NCBI GenBank assembly: GCA_046726955.1
Contig: JBKPBQ010000152.1
Coordinates: forward strand, 1-7,565
Reading direction: 5' to 3'
Length of the DNA: 7,565 nucleotides
Source of the DNA: CAVPGH01 sp046726955
Lineage (GTDB): Bacteria; Acidobacteriota; Vicinamibacteria; Fen-336
This document shows, piece after piece, positions 1 through 6,255 of the stretch; position 1 is the first letter of the stretch, and each line of letters begins with the position of its first letter. The notes beneath the pieces are model-generated. The model had not been told where the DNA came from. It did no database searches and worked only from the letters and a program-made list of their open reading frames with translations. Position numbers and translations under genes: made by a program.

Positions 1-30
1 CCTCAACACCGCCCCGGAATTCCGGTCTAA
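1..30 (+). CDS. Possible 3' tail of an upstream gene (partial)
   Basis: Frame 1 reads nine codons (P-Q-H-R-P-G-I-P-V) and then TAA at 28-30, 20 bases before the ATG of the efflux adaptor. This would fit the end of an upstream gene in the same operon. In tripartite efflux operons a TolC-type outer membrane protein often sits there, but nine residues cannot identify a family. The other two forward frames also stay open here, so this is only a candidate. Confidence 0.25.
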   Translation, partial: PQHRPGIPV

Positions 31-36
31 GCTTGC

Positions 37-43
37 GGGGGAG
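37..43 (+). promoter_or_regulatory. Shine-Dalgarno deciding the adaptor start
   Basis: GGGGGAG lies 7 bases before the ATG at 51. The other in-frame candidates are TTG at 33, which precedes this site, and ATG at 45, which leaves only one base of spacing. The site therefore supports ATG 51 as the start. Confidence 0.6.
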
Positions 44-50
44 TATGCAA

Positions 51-1445
51 ATGCGCCCGCGGACGGTCTGGACGGGGGTCGTCCTGCTACTCGCCGCGGC
101 GGGGCTGTTCCTCGCGTTTCGCGGCCGGGGAAACGACGTTCGCTACGCCACGGCGGCGGTCGACCGCGGCGACATCGCCGACGTGGTCGGGGCGACCGGG
201 GTCCTTCAGGCCGTCACCACCGTCCAGGTGGGATCGCAGGTCTCGGGCACCATCAAGGACCTGCTCGCCGACTTCAACTCGAACGTCAAGAAGGGCCAGG
301 TCATCGCCCGCCTCGACCCGGCGCTCTTCCAGGCCCGTGTCGCCCAGGCCCAGGCCAACCTCTCCTCGTCGCGGGCCGACGTGGAGCGCGCGCGCGCGGC
401 CATCGCCGACGCCAAGCAGAAGTACGAGCGCGCCCAGGCGCTCGCCAAGCAGGACCTCCTCCCGCCTTCGGACCTCGAGTCGGCGAAGGCGGCGTACGAC
501 TCCGCCAACGCCCAGCTCCAGGCGAACCTGGCCGCGGTGAACCAGGCGGAGGCCGCGCTCAACCAGGCCCAGGTGGATCTCGCGCACAGCGTGATCAGCG
601 CCCCCATCGACGGCGTCGTGCTCGCCCGCAGCGTGGACGTGGGACAGACGGTGGCCGCTTCGTTCCAGGCTCCGGTCCTCTTCGTGATCGCGAACGACCT
701 CACGCAGATGCAGGTCAACGCCTCGATCGACGAGGCCGACATCGGGCGGGTGAAGACCGGGCAGGACGTCACCTTCCGCGTGGACGCGTTCCCCGACCAG
801 ACGTTCCGCGGCCGGCTCGAGCAGGTGCGCCTGCAGCCCGTGACCGCGCAGAACGTCGTCACCTACAACACGATCGTGGCGGTGGACAACAAGGACCTGC
901 GCCTCATGCCGGGCATGACCGCTACCGTCTCCGTCGTAATCAACGAGCGCAAGGACGCGGTGCGGGTTCCCGCGGCCGCCCTGCGCTTCCGTCCCGAGGG
1001 ATTCGAGGACAAGCGGGGATCCGGAGGCGGGCGCGCGCGGTCCGCTGCGGAGGCCGGACGGCCGGCCGGCGAGGCGAGCCCGGCTGTCGCCCCCGCCGTG
1101 GGAAAGGCACCCGCGCGCGGCACGGGTGACGACACCGCACCGCCGGCGCCCGCCGAGCGGGCCGCGCAGTCGACCGCAGGCGAGGGGGCGGGACGCGGAG
1201 GGCCGGGTCGGTCCGCCGTCGTCTTCGTTCCGGGTACCGACGGGCGCCCCGAGCCGAAGCGCGTCCGCCTGGGCATCTCCGACGGCCGGTTCGTCGAGGT
1301 CCTGGAGGGGCTCGACGAAGGCCAGAGGGTCGTGACCGGCGTCGAAGAGGGCAGCCGTCCCCGCACGCCGGGAGCGGCAGCGTCGCCGAGCGGGGCGAAC
1401 AACCCGTTCCAGCCGCCCCGTCCCAACACGCGGCCGCGGCAATGA
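51..1445 (+). CDS. macA: MacA-like periplasmic adaptor subunit of a tripartite ABC efflux pump (HlyD/RND-MFP family)
   Basis: Inner-membrane-anchored periplasmic adaptor that would link the ABC permease encoded downstream to an outer membrane channel. Of 464 residues, 1-23 are a short basic start plus one hydrophobic segment (signal anchor). Residues 56-90 and about 180-215 are the two halves of the biotinyl-lipoyl domain, including VQVGSQVSGTI and ISAPIDGVVL. Between them, 91-178 form an Ala/Gln-rich helical hairpin (coiled coil). A beta-barrel domain follows, about 216-300, with the typical PGMTATVSV near 287-295. The membrane-proximal strands (VRVPAAALRFRP, then VVFVPGTDGRPEPKRVRLG) are split by a low-complexity insert at 316-387. 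ATG 51 was chosen for its Shine-Dalgarno and because the protein then begins MRPR plus the hydrophobic anchor. The stop overlaps the ATPase start (ATGA), so the genes are likely co-translated. The transported substrate cannot be read from the sequence. Confidence 0.9.
   Translation: MRPRTVWTGVVLLLAAAGLFLAFRGRGNDVRYATAAVDRGDIADVVGATGVLQAVTTVQVGSQVSGTIKDLLADFNSNVKKGQVIARLDPALFQARVAQAQANLSSSRADVERARAAIADAKQKYERAQALAKQDLLPPSDLESAKAAYDSANAQLQANLAAVNQAEAALNQAQVDLAHSVISAPIDGVVLARSVDVGQTVAASFQAPVLFVIANDLTQMQVNASIDEADIGRVKTGQDVTFRVDAFPDQTFRGRLEQVRLQPVTAQNVVTYNTIVAVDNKDLRLMPGMTATVSVVINERKDAVRVPAAALRFRPEGFEDKRGSGGGRARSAAEAGRPAGEASPAVAPAVGKAPARGTGDDTAPPAPAERAAQSTAGEGAGRGGPGRSAVVFVPGTDGRPEPKRVRLGISDGRFVEVLEGLDEGQRVVTGVEEGSRPRTPGAAASPSGANNPFQPPRPNTRPRQ
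996..1211 (+). other. Low-complexity Gly/Ala/Pro/Arg insert within the adaptor
   Basis: Codons 316-387 of the adaptor encode a disordered-looking stretch rich in Gly, Ala, Pro, Arg and Ser. It begins after AALRFRPEG and ends before SAVVFVPG. It interrupts the membrane-proximal domain, where E. coli MacA passes directly from strand to strand. The frame stays intact and composition stays GC-rich, so it reads as a flexible linker and not a frameshift. I recall similar, often glycine-rich, linkers in MacA-like proteins of Acidobacteriota; this is from memory. Confidence 0.7.
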
Positions 1446-2215
1446 CGAGCGCTCCCCCAACGAGCTCTCCCCTCATCAGGGTCGAGGACCTGCGCAAGAC
1501 GTACGTCGTGGGCGACGTCACCGTCCACGCGCTGCGCGGCCTCGACCTCGCGGTCGAGCGCGGCTCGTTCGTGGCGGTGGTGGGCGCCTCGGGCAGCGGG
1601 AAGTCGACGTTCATGAACATCATCGGGCTGCTCGACCAGCCCTCGGCCGGCCGCTACTTCCTCGCCGGCGAGGACGTCTCCGGCTTCGACCGCGACCGCC
1701 GGGCGGTCCTCCGCAACCGGACGATCGGCTTCGTCTTCCAGAGCTTCAACCTGCTGAGCCGCACCTCCGCCCTCGAGAACGTCGAGCTGCCCCTCCTCTA
1801 CAACGGCAAGCACTGGTCGCCCGCGGAGCGGCACCGCCGCGCCCGCGTGCTCCTCGAGACCGTCGGCCTCGGAGGCCGGCTCGACCACACGCCGAGCCAG
1901 CTCTCGGGGGGGCAGCAGCAGCGAGTGGCCATCGCCCGCGCCCTCGTCAACGAGCCGGATCTCATCCTCGCCGACGAGCCCACGGGCAACCTCGACAGCC
2001 GGACGAGCGTCGATATCATGGAGGTGCTGCAGCGGCTGAACCGCGAGCGCGGCCTCACGGTGCTGCTCATCACCCACGAGCCCGACATCGCCGAGTACGC
2101 GCGGCGGGTGGTCGCCTTCCGCGATGGCAGGGTGGTGAAGGACGAGCCGGTGGCGAGAACCCGCGACGCCGCCGCCGAGCTCGCGAGCCTGCCTCCCCTC
2201 GAGGAGATCGCGTGA
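1442..2215 (+). CDS. ABC transporter ATPase, MacB/LolD type
   Basis: Cytoplasmic ATPase subunit that powers the permease encoded next. All nucleotide-binding motifs are present in the 257 residues: Walker A GASGSGKST at 48-56, Q-loop Gln100 (FVFQSFNLL), signature LSGGQ at 154-158, Walker B LILADEP at 174-180 with catalytic Glu179, D-loop NLDS at 183-186, and switch His212 (ITHEP). The sequence FQSFNLL and the PTGNLDS context are typical of the MacB/LolD/SalX subfamily. In E. coli MacB the ATPase and permease are one chain of about 650 residues; here they are two genes. ATG at 1442 overlaps the adaptor's TGA by 4 bases (ATGA). I see no strong Shine-Dalgarno before it, so translation probably depends on coupling. 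The C-terminal 25 residues are an acidic, poorly conserved tail. Confidence 0.95.
   Translation: MTSAPPTSSPLIRVEDLRKTYVVGDVTVHALRGLDLAVERGSFVAVVGASGSGKSTFMNIIGLLDQPSAGRYFLAGEDVSGFDRDRRAVLRNRTIGFVFQSFNLLSRTSALENVELPLLYNGKHWSPAERHRRARVLLETVGLGGRLDHTPSQLSGGQQQRVAIARALVNEPDLILADEPTGNLDSRTSVDIMEVLQRLNRERGLTVLLITHEPDIAEYARRVVAFRDGRVVKDEPVARTRDAAAELASLPPLEEIA
2201..2206 (+). promoter_or_regulatory. Shine-Dalgarno for the GTG-started permease
   Basis: GAGGAG sits 5 bases before GTG at 2212, inside the end of the ATPase gene. It supports the GTG start, which overlaps the ATPase stop as GTGA. Confidence 0.6.
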
Positions 2216-3438
2216 TCCGCGAGTACCTGAACATCCTCCGCATCGCGGGGAAGGCGCTCGAGCGCAACAAGGTCCGCTCCGCCCTCACCGCCCTCGGCGT
2301 GATCATCGGCGTCGCCTCCGTGATCGCGATGATCGCGCTCAGCTCCGGGGCCCGCGCCGCCATCGACGAGCAGGTGCAGAGCACCGGCACGAACGTGATC
2401 TACGTCTCGGCCGGCAGCTGGCAGCGGATGGGCAGCGTGCGTGGGGGGATCGGCTCCGTGCAGACCCTCACCCTCGACGACGCGGTCGCGATCCGCGACC
2501 AGGTCCAGACGGTCGCCCGGCTCACCCCCGTGGTGCGCGGGCGGGCCCAGGTGGTGGCGGGGAACCTGAACTGGAACACGTCCGTCGAGGGCGGCAACGA
2601 GGACTACGTGGCGGTACGGAGCTGGCCGATCACCGACGGCGCCAACTTCACCCCCCGCGATGTGCAGGTGGCGGACAAGGTCTGCCTGCTCGGGACGACG
2701 GTGGCCCAGAACCTGTTCGCGGGCGAGGACCCGGTCGGGCAGGTGATCCGCGTGAAGAACCTCCCGTTCCGTGTGCTGGGTGTCCTCGCCCCCAAGGGAC
2801 AGGGGCAATGGGGCAACGACCAGGACGACATCATCATCGCCCCCTACACCACCATCCAGAAGAAGCTGCTGGGCATCACGTACCTCACCCAGGTCATGGT
2901 GTCGGCCTCCCGTCCCGAGACGGTGGAGCAGACCGCCGTGCAGATCACGCGTCTCCTCCGCCAGCGCCACCGCATCCCGAATCCCGACGAGGACGACTTC
3001 TCGGTGCGCACCGTGGAGGAGATGGCGGCCATGCGCAGCCAGCTCGCCCAGACGATGACCGGCCTCCTCATGAGCGTCGCCTCCGTGAGCCTGCTCGTGG
3101 GAGGGATCGGGATCATGAACATCATGCTCGTATCGGTGACGGAGCGCACGCGCGAGATCGGCCTGCGGATGGCGGTGGGAGCGCGGACGCGCGACATCCT
3201 CCGCCAGTTCCTCACGGAGGCGATCAGCCTCTCCGTGCTCGGCGGGATCGCAGGCATAATCCTCGGAGTGGGTGTCTCGCGTCTCCTCACCGGCGTCCTC
3301 GGCTGGCCCACCCTCGTCACCACGTCGGCGATAGCCATCGCCTTCGCGTTCGCGGCCGCGGTCGGGATCTTCTTCGGCTACTACCCCGCCCGCAAGGCCG
3401 CCACCCTCGACCCCATCGACGCCTTGCGCTACGAGTGA
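2212..3438 (+). CDS. macB: MacB-type ABC transporter permease (FtsX superfamily)
   Basis: Inner membrane subunit that couples ATP hydrolysis to movement of a periplasmic or membrane-derived substrate. The 408 residues show the type VII ABC layout: an N-terminal amphipathic stretch, TM1 at about 25-45 (ALGVIIGVASVIAMIAL), a large periplasmic core at about 46-280 (MacB_PCD-like), and three C-terminal helices at about 283-309, 338-358 and 370-391. The family hallmark GGIGIMNIMLVSVTERTREIG spans 297-317, and the chain ends with the canonical PARKAATLDPIDALRYE. Four TM helices plus the periplasmic domain match MacB rather than ten-helix FtsX-like exporters. The start is GTG, overlapping the ATPase stop by 4 bases, preceded by GAGGAG. 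The pairing with a MacA-like adaptor argues for tripartite efflux over LolCDE lipoprotein release. Antibiotic, peptide, lipid or siderophore cargo are all possible. Confidence 0.93.
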   Translation: MIREYLNILRIAGKALERNKVRSALTALGVIIGVASVIAMIALSSGARAAIDEQVQSTGTNVIYVSAGSWQRMGSVRGGIGSVQTLTLDDAVAIRDQVQTVARLTPVVRGRAQVVAGNLNWNTSVEGGNEDYVAVRSWPITDGANFTPRDVQVADKVCLLGTTVAQNLFAGEDPVGQVIRVKNLPFRVLGVLAPKGQGQWGNDQDDIIIAPYTTIQKKLLGITYLTQVMVSASRPETVEQTAVQITRLLRQRHRIPNPDEDDFSVRTVEEMAAMRSQLAQTMTGLLMSVASVSLLVGGIGIMNIMLVSVTERTREIGLRMAVGARTRDILRQFLTEAISLSVLGGIAGIILGVGVSRLLTGVLGWPTLVTTSAIAIAFAFAAAVGIFFGYYPARKAATLDPIDALRYE

Positions 3439-3463
3439 CGGCGCCGAGGCGCCGGCGTAATAT
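3435..3463 (+). promoter_or_regulatory. Candidate sigma70-like promoter for the small secreted protein gene
   Basis: GTGACG (3435-3440, 4 of 6 to TTGACA) and TAATAT (3458-3463, 4 of 6 to TATAAT) are separated by exactly 17 bases. The patch from 3458 to 3474 is unusually AT-rich for this window, and transcription would begin just before the GGAGG at 3476. The -35 half overlaps the permease stop codon and a GC hairpin lies in the spacer. With two imperfect boxes this is suggestive only. Confidence 0.25.
3439..3454 (+). repeat. GC-rich inverted repeat between permease and secreted-protein genes
   Basis: CGGCGCC, GA, GGCGCCG is a perfect 7-base inverted repeat starting one base after the permease stop. 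A realistic RNA fold is six G-C pairs closing a four-base CGAG loop. There is no T-tract after it (GTAATATCG follows), so it does not look like a classical intrinsic terminator. It could protect the 3' end of the upstream mRNA, weaken read-through, or be incidental. Confidence 0.4.
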
Positions 3464-3475
3464 CGCGAAAACTCC

Positions 3476-3480
3476 GGAGG
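3476..3480 (+). promoter_or_regulatory. Shine-Dalgarno for the small secreted protein
   Basis: GGAGG lies 5 bases before ATG 3486. It fixes the start of a frame that is open much further upstream, to 2808, antiparallel to nothing and overlapping the permease gene. The upstream part is a shadow of the permease. Confidence 0.7.
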
Positions 3481-3485
3481 TAGAA

Positions 3486-3941
3486 ATGCGTCCGCGTCTC
3501 GCCCTTCTCGTGCTTCTCCTGCTTCCCGCGACGGCGGCGCTCGCGCAGGCCCCGCCCGCGTCCGGAGCCGCGGACAAGCCGGTGCGGGTGGCCTACTACT
3601 ACAAGGTGCGCTGGGGCTTCCAGCAGGAGTTCGAGCGGCTGTTCCTCAAGAACCACTACCCGGTGCTGCAGTCGCAGGTGGGCGGGCGCGTGAAGTCGGT
3701 CAACATGTACAAGCCGATGTACCACGGCGACGGGCGGGCAGACTGGACGTTCGCCGTCGTCATCGTCTACCAGAACTGGGCGTCGTTCCAGTCCGTGCCC
3801 GGAGCCGAGGAGGAGATCACGAAGAAGCTCTACCCGGACCAGGAGACCTTCAAGAAGGAGGAGGCGCGCCGCTTCGAGATCCTCGACGCGCACTGGGACG
3901 TCCCCCTCGTCGAGTTCGAAGCGCCGAAGGGGACCCCATGA
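3486..3941 (+). CDS. Small exported protein of unknown function
   Basis: I do not recognise the family with confidence. The 151 residues begin with a clear Sec signal peptide: MRPR, a Leu-rich core at 5-14, and a probable cleavage near 19-22 (ALAQA). The mature part of about 130 residues is rich in Tyr, Phe, Trp and charged residues. It opens with a strand-like VRVAYYYKVRWG, then a helix (QQEFERLFLKNHYPVL), a strand region, a second predicted strand (WTFAVVIVYQNWASF) and a charged helix (about 113-135). This beta-alpha-beta-beta-alpha pattern with aromatic strands recalls dimeric alpha/beta-barrel (ferredoxin-like) proteins, but that is inference from the pattern. No cysteine or lipobox is seen. 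It starts 47 bases after the permease, with its own GGAGG, and its stop overlaps the peptidase start (ATGA), tying it to the downstream cell-wall genes. Confidence 0.8.
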   Translation: MRPRLALLVLLLLPATAALAQAPPASGAADKPVRVAYYYKVRWGFQQEFERLFLKNHYPVLQSQVGGRVKSVNMYKPMYHGDGRADWTFAVVIVYQNWASFQSVPGAEEEITKKLYPDQETFKKEEARRFEILDAHWDVPLVEFEAPKGTP

Positions 3942-4804
3942 GCGCCGCCCTTCTCGCCGTTCTCCTCCTCGCCCCGGCCACGGCGCCGCGCCGCGAGGCC
4001 GTCGTCATCCGCACCGTGGAGAACATGTACTCGGGCCCCGCCCTCGACAAGGACGTCGTGAGCCAGGCGACGCTCGGCCAGGTGGTCACGGTCCTCGAGG
4101 CGAGCGACGCGTTCCGCCGGATCGAGACGCCCGACCGCTACCGCGGTTGGATCCCCTCCGCGGCGCTCCTCTCTTACACGACCCCGAGCGCGCGCCGCTA
4201 CGCGTCGAAGGGACCGATCCTAGAGGTCACGAACCTCATGGCCAACCTCTACCGGGATCCGGACGTGACCTCCTTCCGGCCGAAGATCCAGGCCCCGCTG
4301 GGGAGCCGGCTCGAGCCGTCAGGAGAGGCGAAGGACGGCTGGTACCGCGTGCGGCTCCCCAACGGCGACTCGGCGTACATCCAGTCCGGCGACGTGAAGC
4401 CCGGCGACGCCGCGGACAAGAGGGAGCGCGGCTCGGATGCGCAGCTCCTCGCCACCGCCCGCCGGTTCATGGGCGTGCCCTACCTCTGGGGAGGCATGAC
4501 GGTCCACGGGCTCGACTGCTCGGGCTACGTTGGCCTCGTCTACCGCATGCACGGAGTGGATTTGCTTCGCGACTCGCACATGCAGTACGACGACCCGAAC
4601 ATGCTGAAGGTGGAGCGCGCGGACCTGCGCCCGGGCGATCTCCTGTACTTCGGCAACCCGAAGAAGCCGACCCACGTCGGCCTCTACATCGGCGACGGAC
4701 GCTTCCTCTCCGCGACCACCTACCAGACCCCGATCGTCCAGGAGAGCGGCCTCGACGAGCCGTACTGGAGCTCCGAGTTCGTGGGAGCGCGACGCCCGCG
4801 TTGA
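3938..4804 (+). CDS. Exported NlpC/P60 cysteine peptidase with two SH3-like domains (YkfC-like)
   Basis: Probable peptidoglycan or muropeptide endopeptidase (family C40) acting outside the inner membrane. Of 288 residues, 1-16 are a hydrophobic signal-like segment without basic residues. About 22-80 and 94-155 are two SH3b-like domains, ending in GWIPSAAL and SAYIQSGDV. The NlpC/P60 domain runs from about 167 to 286. Catalytic Cys194 (GLDCSG) and His246 (THVGLYIG) are clear. The third catalytic position, usually His in FIHA-type motifs, appears to be Ser258 in FLSATT. Two SH3b domains before the catalytic domain match YkfC-type gamma-D-glutamyl-L-diamino acid endopeptidases, which cut stem peptides between D-Glu and the diamino acid. 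ATG overlaps the previous stop (ATGA), with AAGGGGA 4 bases upstream. The neighbouring peptide-binding protein fits a peptide-recycling role. Confidence 0.9.
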   Translation: MSAALLAVLLLAPATAPRREAVVIRTVENMYSGPALDKDVVSQATLGQVVTVLEASDAFRRIETPDRYRGWIPSAALLSYTTPSARRYASKGPILEVTNLMANLYRDPDVTSFRPKIQAPLGSRLEPSGEAKDGWYRVRLPNGDSAYIQSGDVKPGDAADKRERGSDAQLLATARRFMGVPYLWGGMTVHGLDCSGYVGLVYRMHGVDLLRDSHMQYDDPNMLKVERADLRPGDLLYFGNPKKPTHVGLYIGDGRFLSATTYQTPIVQESGLDEPYWSSEFVGARRPR

Positions 4805-6255
4805 CCGCGCTCGCCTCGCTGCTGCTGGCCGCGGCAGCGGACACCCTGGTGGTCGGCCTGCTCGCCGATCCCGGGAGCCTCGATCCCCACCGCGCCACCG
4901 ACCTCGTCTCGGCGGCCGTGCTCGTCAACGTCTGCGAGCCGCTCGTGCGATTCCGTCCGGGGGGCTCGCACCCGGAGGCCGCGCTCGCCACCACCTGGGC
5001 GACCGTGGACCGCCGCACCTGGACGTTCACCCTCCGCGAGGGCGTGCGCTTCCACGACGGGACGCCCCTCGACGCGGCGGCGGTGGTCGCAAACCTGGAG
5101 CGGCTGCATCGGCTGCGAGGCTTTCCCGGGCGGGCGGAGCGCGCCGGACCCTACGTGGTCACGATCGCCCTCGACCGTCCCGACGCCGCGCTGCTGGCGA
5201 CACTCTCCCAGCCGTTCTTCGCGCTGCAGAGCCCGAAGCGCCTGTCCGATCCCCAGGCGGAGAGGGCGGTCGGTACCGGGCCCTTCCGGCTGGTCTCCGC
5301 GCGTCCCGGAGAGGTGGCGCTCGAGGCCAACCCCGACCACTGGGGAGGGGCGCCGCGTCTCAAGCGGCTCGTCTTCCGGCGGCTCGCCGACGAGGACGCG
5401 CTCGTGGACGCGCTCCTCGCCGACCAGGTGGACCTCACGTCCGCGATCGGCCAGGACCGCGTGAGCCGGCTGCGCAGCGATCCCCGCGTCATGCTCGACT
5501 CGCGCATCGGGCTGAACGTGGCCTTCCTCTGCCTCAACAACGAGCGGGGGCCCCTCGGCGACGTGCACGTTCGCCAGGCGCTCGCCCGCGGCATCGATCG
5601 TGTCCACCTCCTCGGCGGAGCGCTGGGCGGCCACGGCGAGCCCGCGCGCAACCCGCTGCCGCCCTCGCTCTGGGGCTACGACCGGCGCACCAAGGACCTC
5701 GGCCTCGACCCTGCCGCCGCCCGGCGCCTGCTCACGGAGGCCGGGTTCGCTAAGGGCCTCGACCTCGAGCTGCTGCTCGCCGCCTCCCCGCGTCCCTACC
5801 TGCCGTCGCCGCGCCGCGTGGCCGAGGAGATCCGCGACGACCTGGCCAGGATCGGCGTGCGGACGCGGCTGCGCGAGATCCTCGGGTGGTCGGAGTACAC
5901 GGAGAAGGTCACGCGCGGCGACTACGATATGGCGCTCCTCGGCTGGCAGGCGGACACGCTCGACCCCAACGACTTCCTGTCCGCGCTCCTCTCCTCGGAG
6001 TCCATCGGCACCACGAACCGCAGCCGCTACCGCAGCCCGTCCATGGACGCGATCCTGAAGCGCGGGCGCATGGGCAGCGACCCCGAGACGCGCCTCGGCG
6101 CGTACCACGAGGCCCAAGCGCTCTTCCAGAAGGACATGCCGTGGGTGCCGCTCTATCACGGCTCGCTCTACACCGTTCACCGCCGCGCGCTGCGCGGCTT
6201 GAACCTCGGCCCCACCGGCCTCGTGAGGTACGACAAGGCATGGAAGCTCCCCTGA
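4801..6255 (+). CDS. Family 5 (DppA/OppA-type) extracellular solute-binding protein
   Basis: Periplasmic binding protein of the peptide/nickel ABC uptake class. The 484 residues begin with a hydrophobic segment (ALASLLLAAAA) and then DTLVVGLL, which is where mature family 5 proteins start. The family signature spans 58-100: PEAALATTWATVD, WTFTLREGVRFHDGTPLDAAAVVANLER. Further family landmarks are VGTGPFRLV, LNVAFLCLNNERGPLGDVHVRQALARGID, AARRLLTEAGF, YDMALLGWQADTLDPNDF (about 375-392) and the end-domain MPWVPLYHG. The start is TTG, overlapping the peptidase stop as TTGA. No ATG or GTG lies in frame between the end of that gene and the conserved region, and a GGGAG is at 4783-4787, rather far upstream. 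The signal segment lacks basic residues and no lipobox Cys is present. No permease or ATPase for uptake is in the window. Ligand is unknown; peptides or muropeptides are likeliest from context. Confidence 0.92.
   Translation: MTALASLLLAAAADTLVVGLLADPGSLDPHRATDLVSAAVLVNVCEPLVRFRPGGSHPEAALATTWATVDRRTWTFTLREGVRFHDGTPLDAAAVVANLERLHRLRGFPGRAERAGPYVVTIALDRPDAALLATLSQPFFALQSPKRLSDPQAERAVGTGPFRLVSARPGEVALEANPDHWGGAPRLKRLVFRRLADEDALVDALLADQVDLTSAIGQDRVSRLRSDPRVMLDSRIGLNVAFLCLNNERGPLGDVHVRQALARGIDRVHLLGGALGGHGEPARNPLPPSLWGYDRRTKDLGLDPAAARRLLTEAGFAKGLDLELLLAASPRPYLPSPRRVAEEIRDDLARIGVRTRLREILGWSEYTEKVTRGDYDMALLGWQADTLDPNDFLSALLSSESIGTTNRSRYRSPSMDAILKRGRMGSDPETRLGAYHEAQALFQKDMPWVPLYHGSLYTVHRRALRGLNLGPTGLVRYDKAWKLP

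Noticed and set aside
1047..1061. 15-base repeat GCGGAGGCCGGACGG, also at 6507-6521
   Set aside because: Both copies encode Ala-Glu-Ala-Gly-Arg in GC-rich coding sequence. A single chance match of this length is unsurprising, and nothing flanks it symmetrically.
863..2077. Long minus-strand open frame across the adaptor and ATPase genes
   Set aside because: It is a compositional shadow of two well-supported genes on the plus strand, without domain motifs or a ribosome site.
3439..3454. Intrinsic terminator after the permease
   Set aside because: The stem is adequate but no T-tract follows, so it was listed as an inverted repeat only.
2808..3485. Upstream extension of the small secreted protein frame into the permease gene
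   Set aside because: The extension is His/Arg/Pro-rich noise in a second frame of the permease. GGAGG and the signal peptide both place the start at 3486.
4147..4800. Upstream extension of the binding-protein frame into the peptidase gene
   Set aside because: This part is an Arg/Pro-rich shadow of the NlpC/P60 gene. The family similarity begins just after TTG 4801.
4720..6180. Long open frame on the minus strand across the binding-protein gene (486 codons)
   Set aside because: Its translation is Arg/Gly/Glu/Val-rich with no recognisable motif, and it lies opposite a gene with clear family 5 signatures. High GC makes such antisense frames common.
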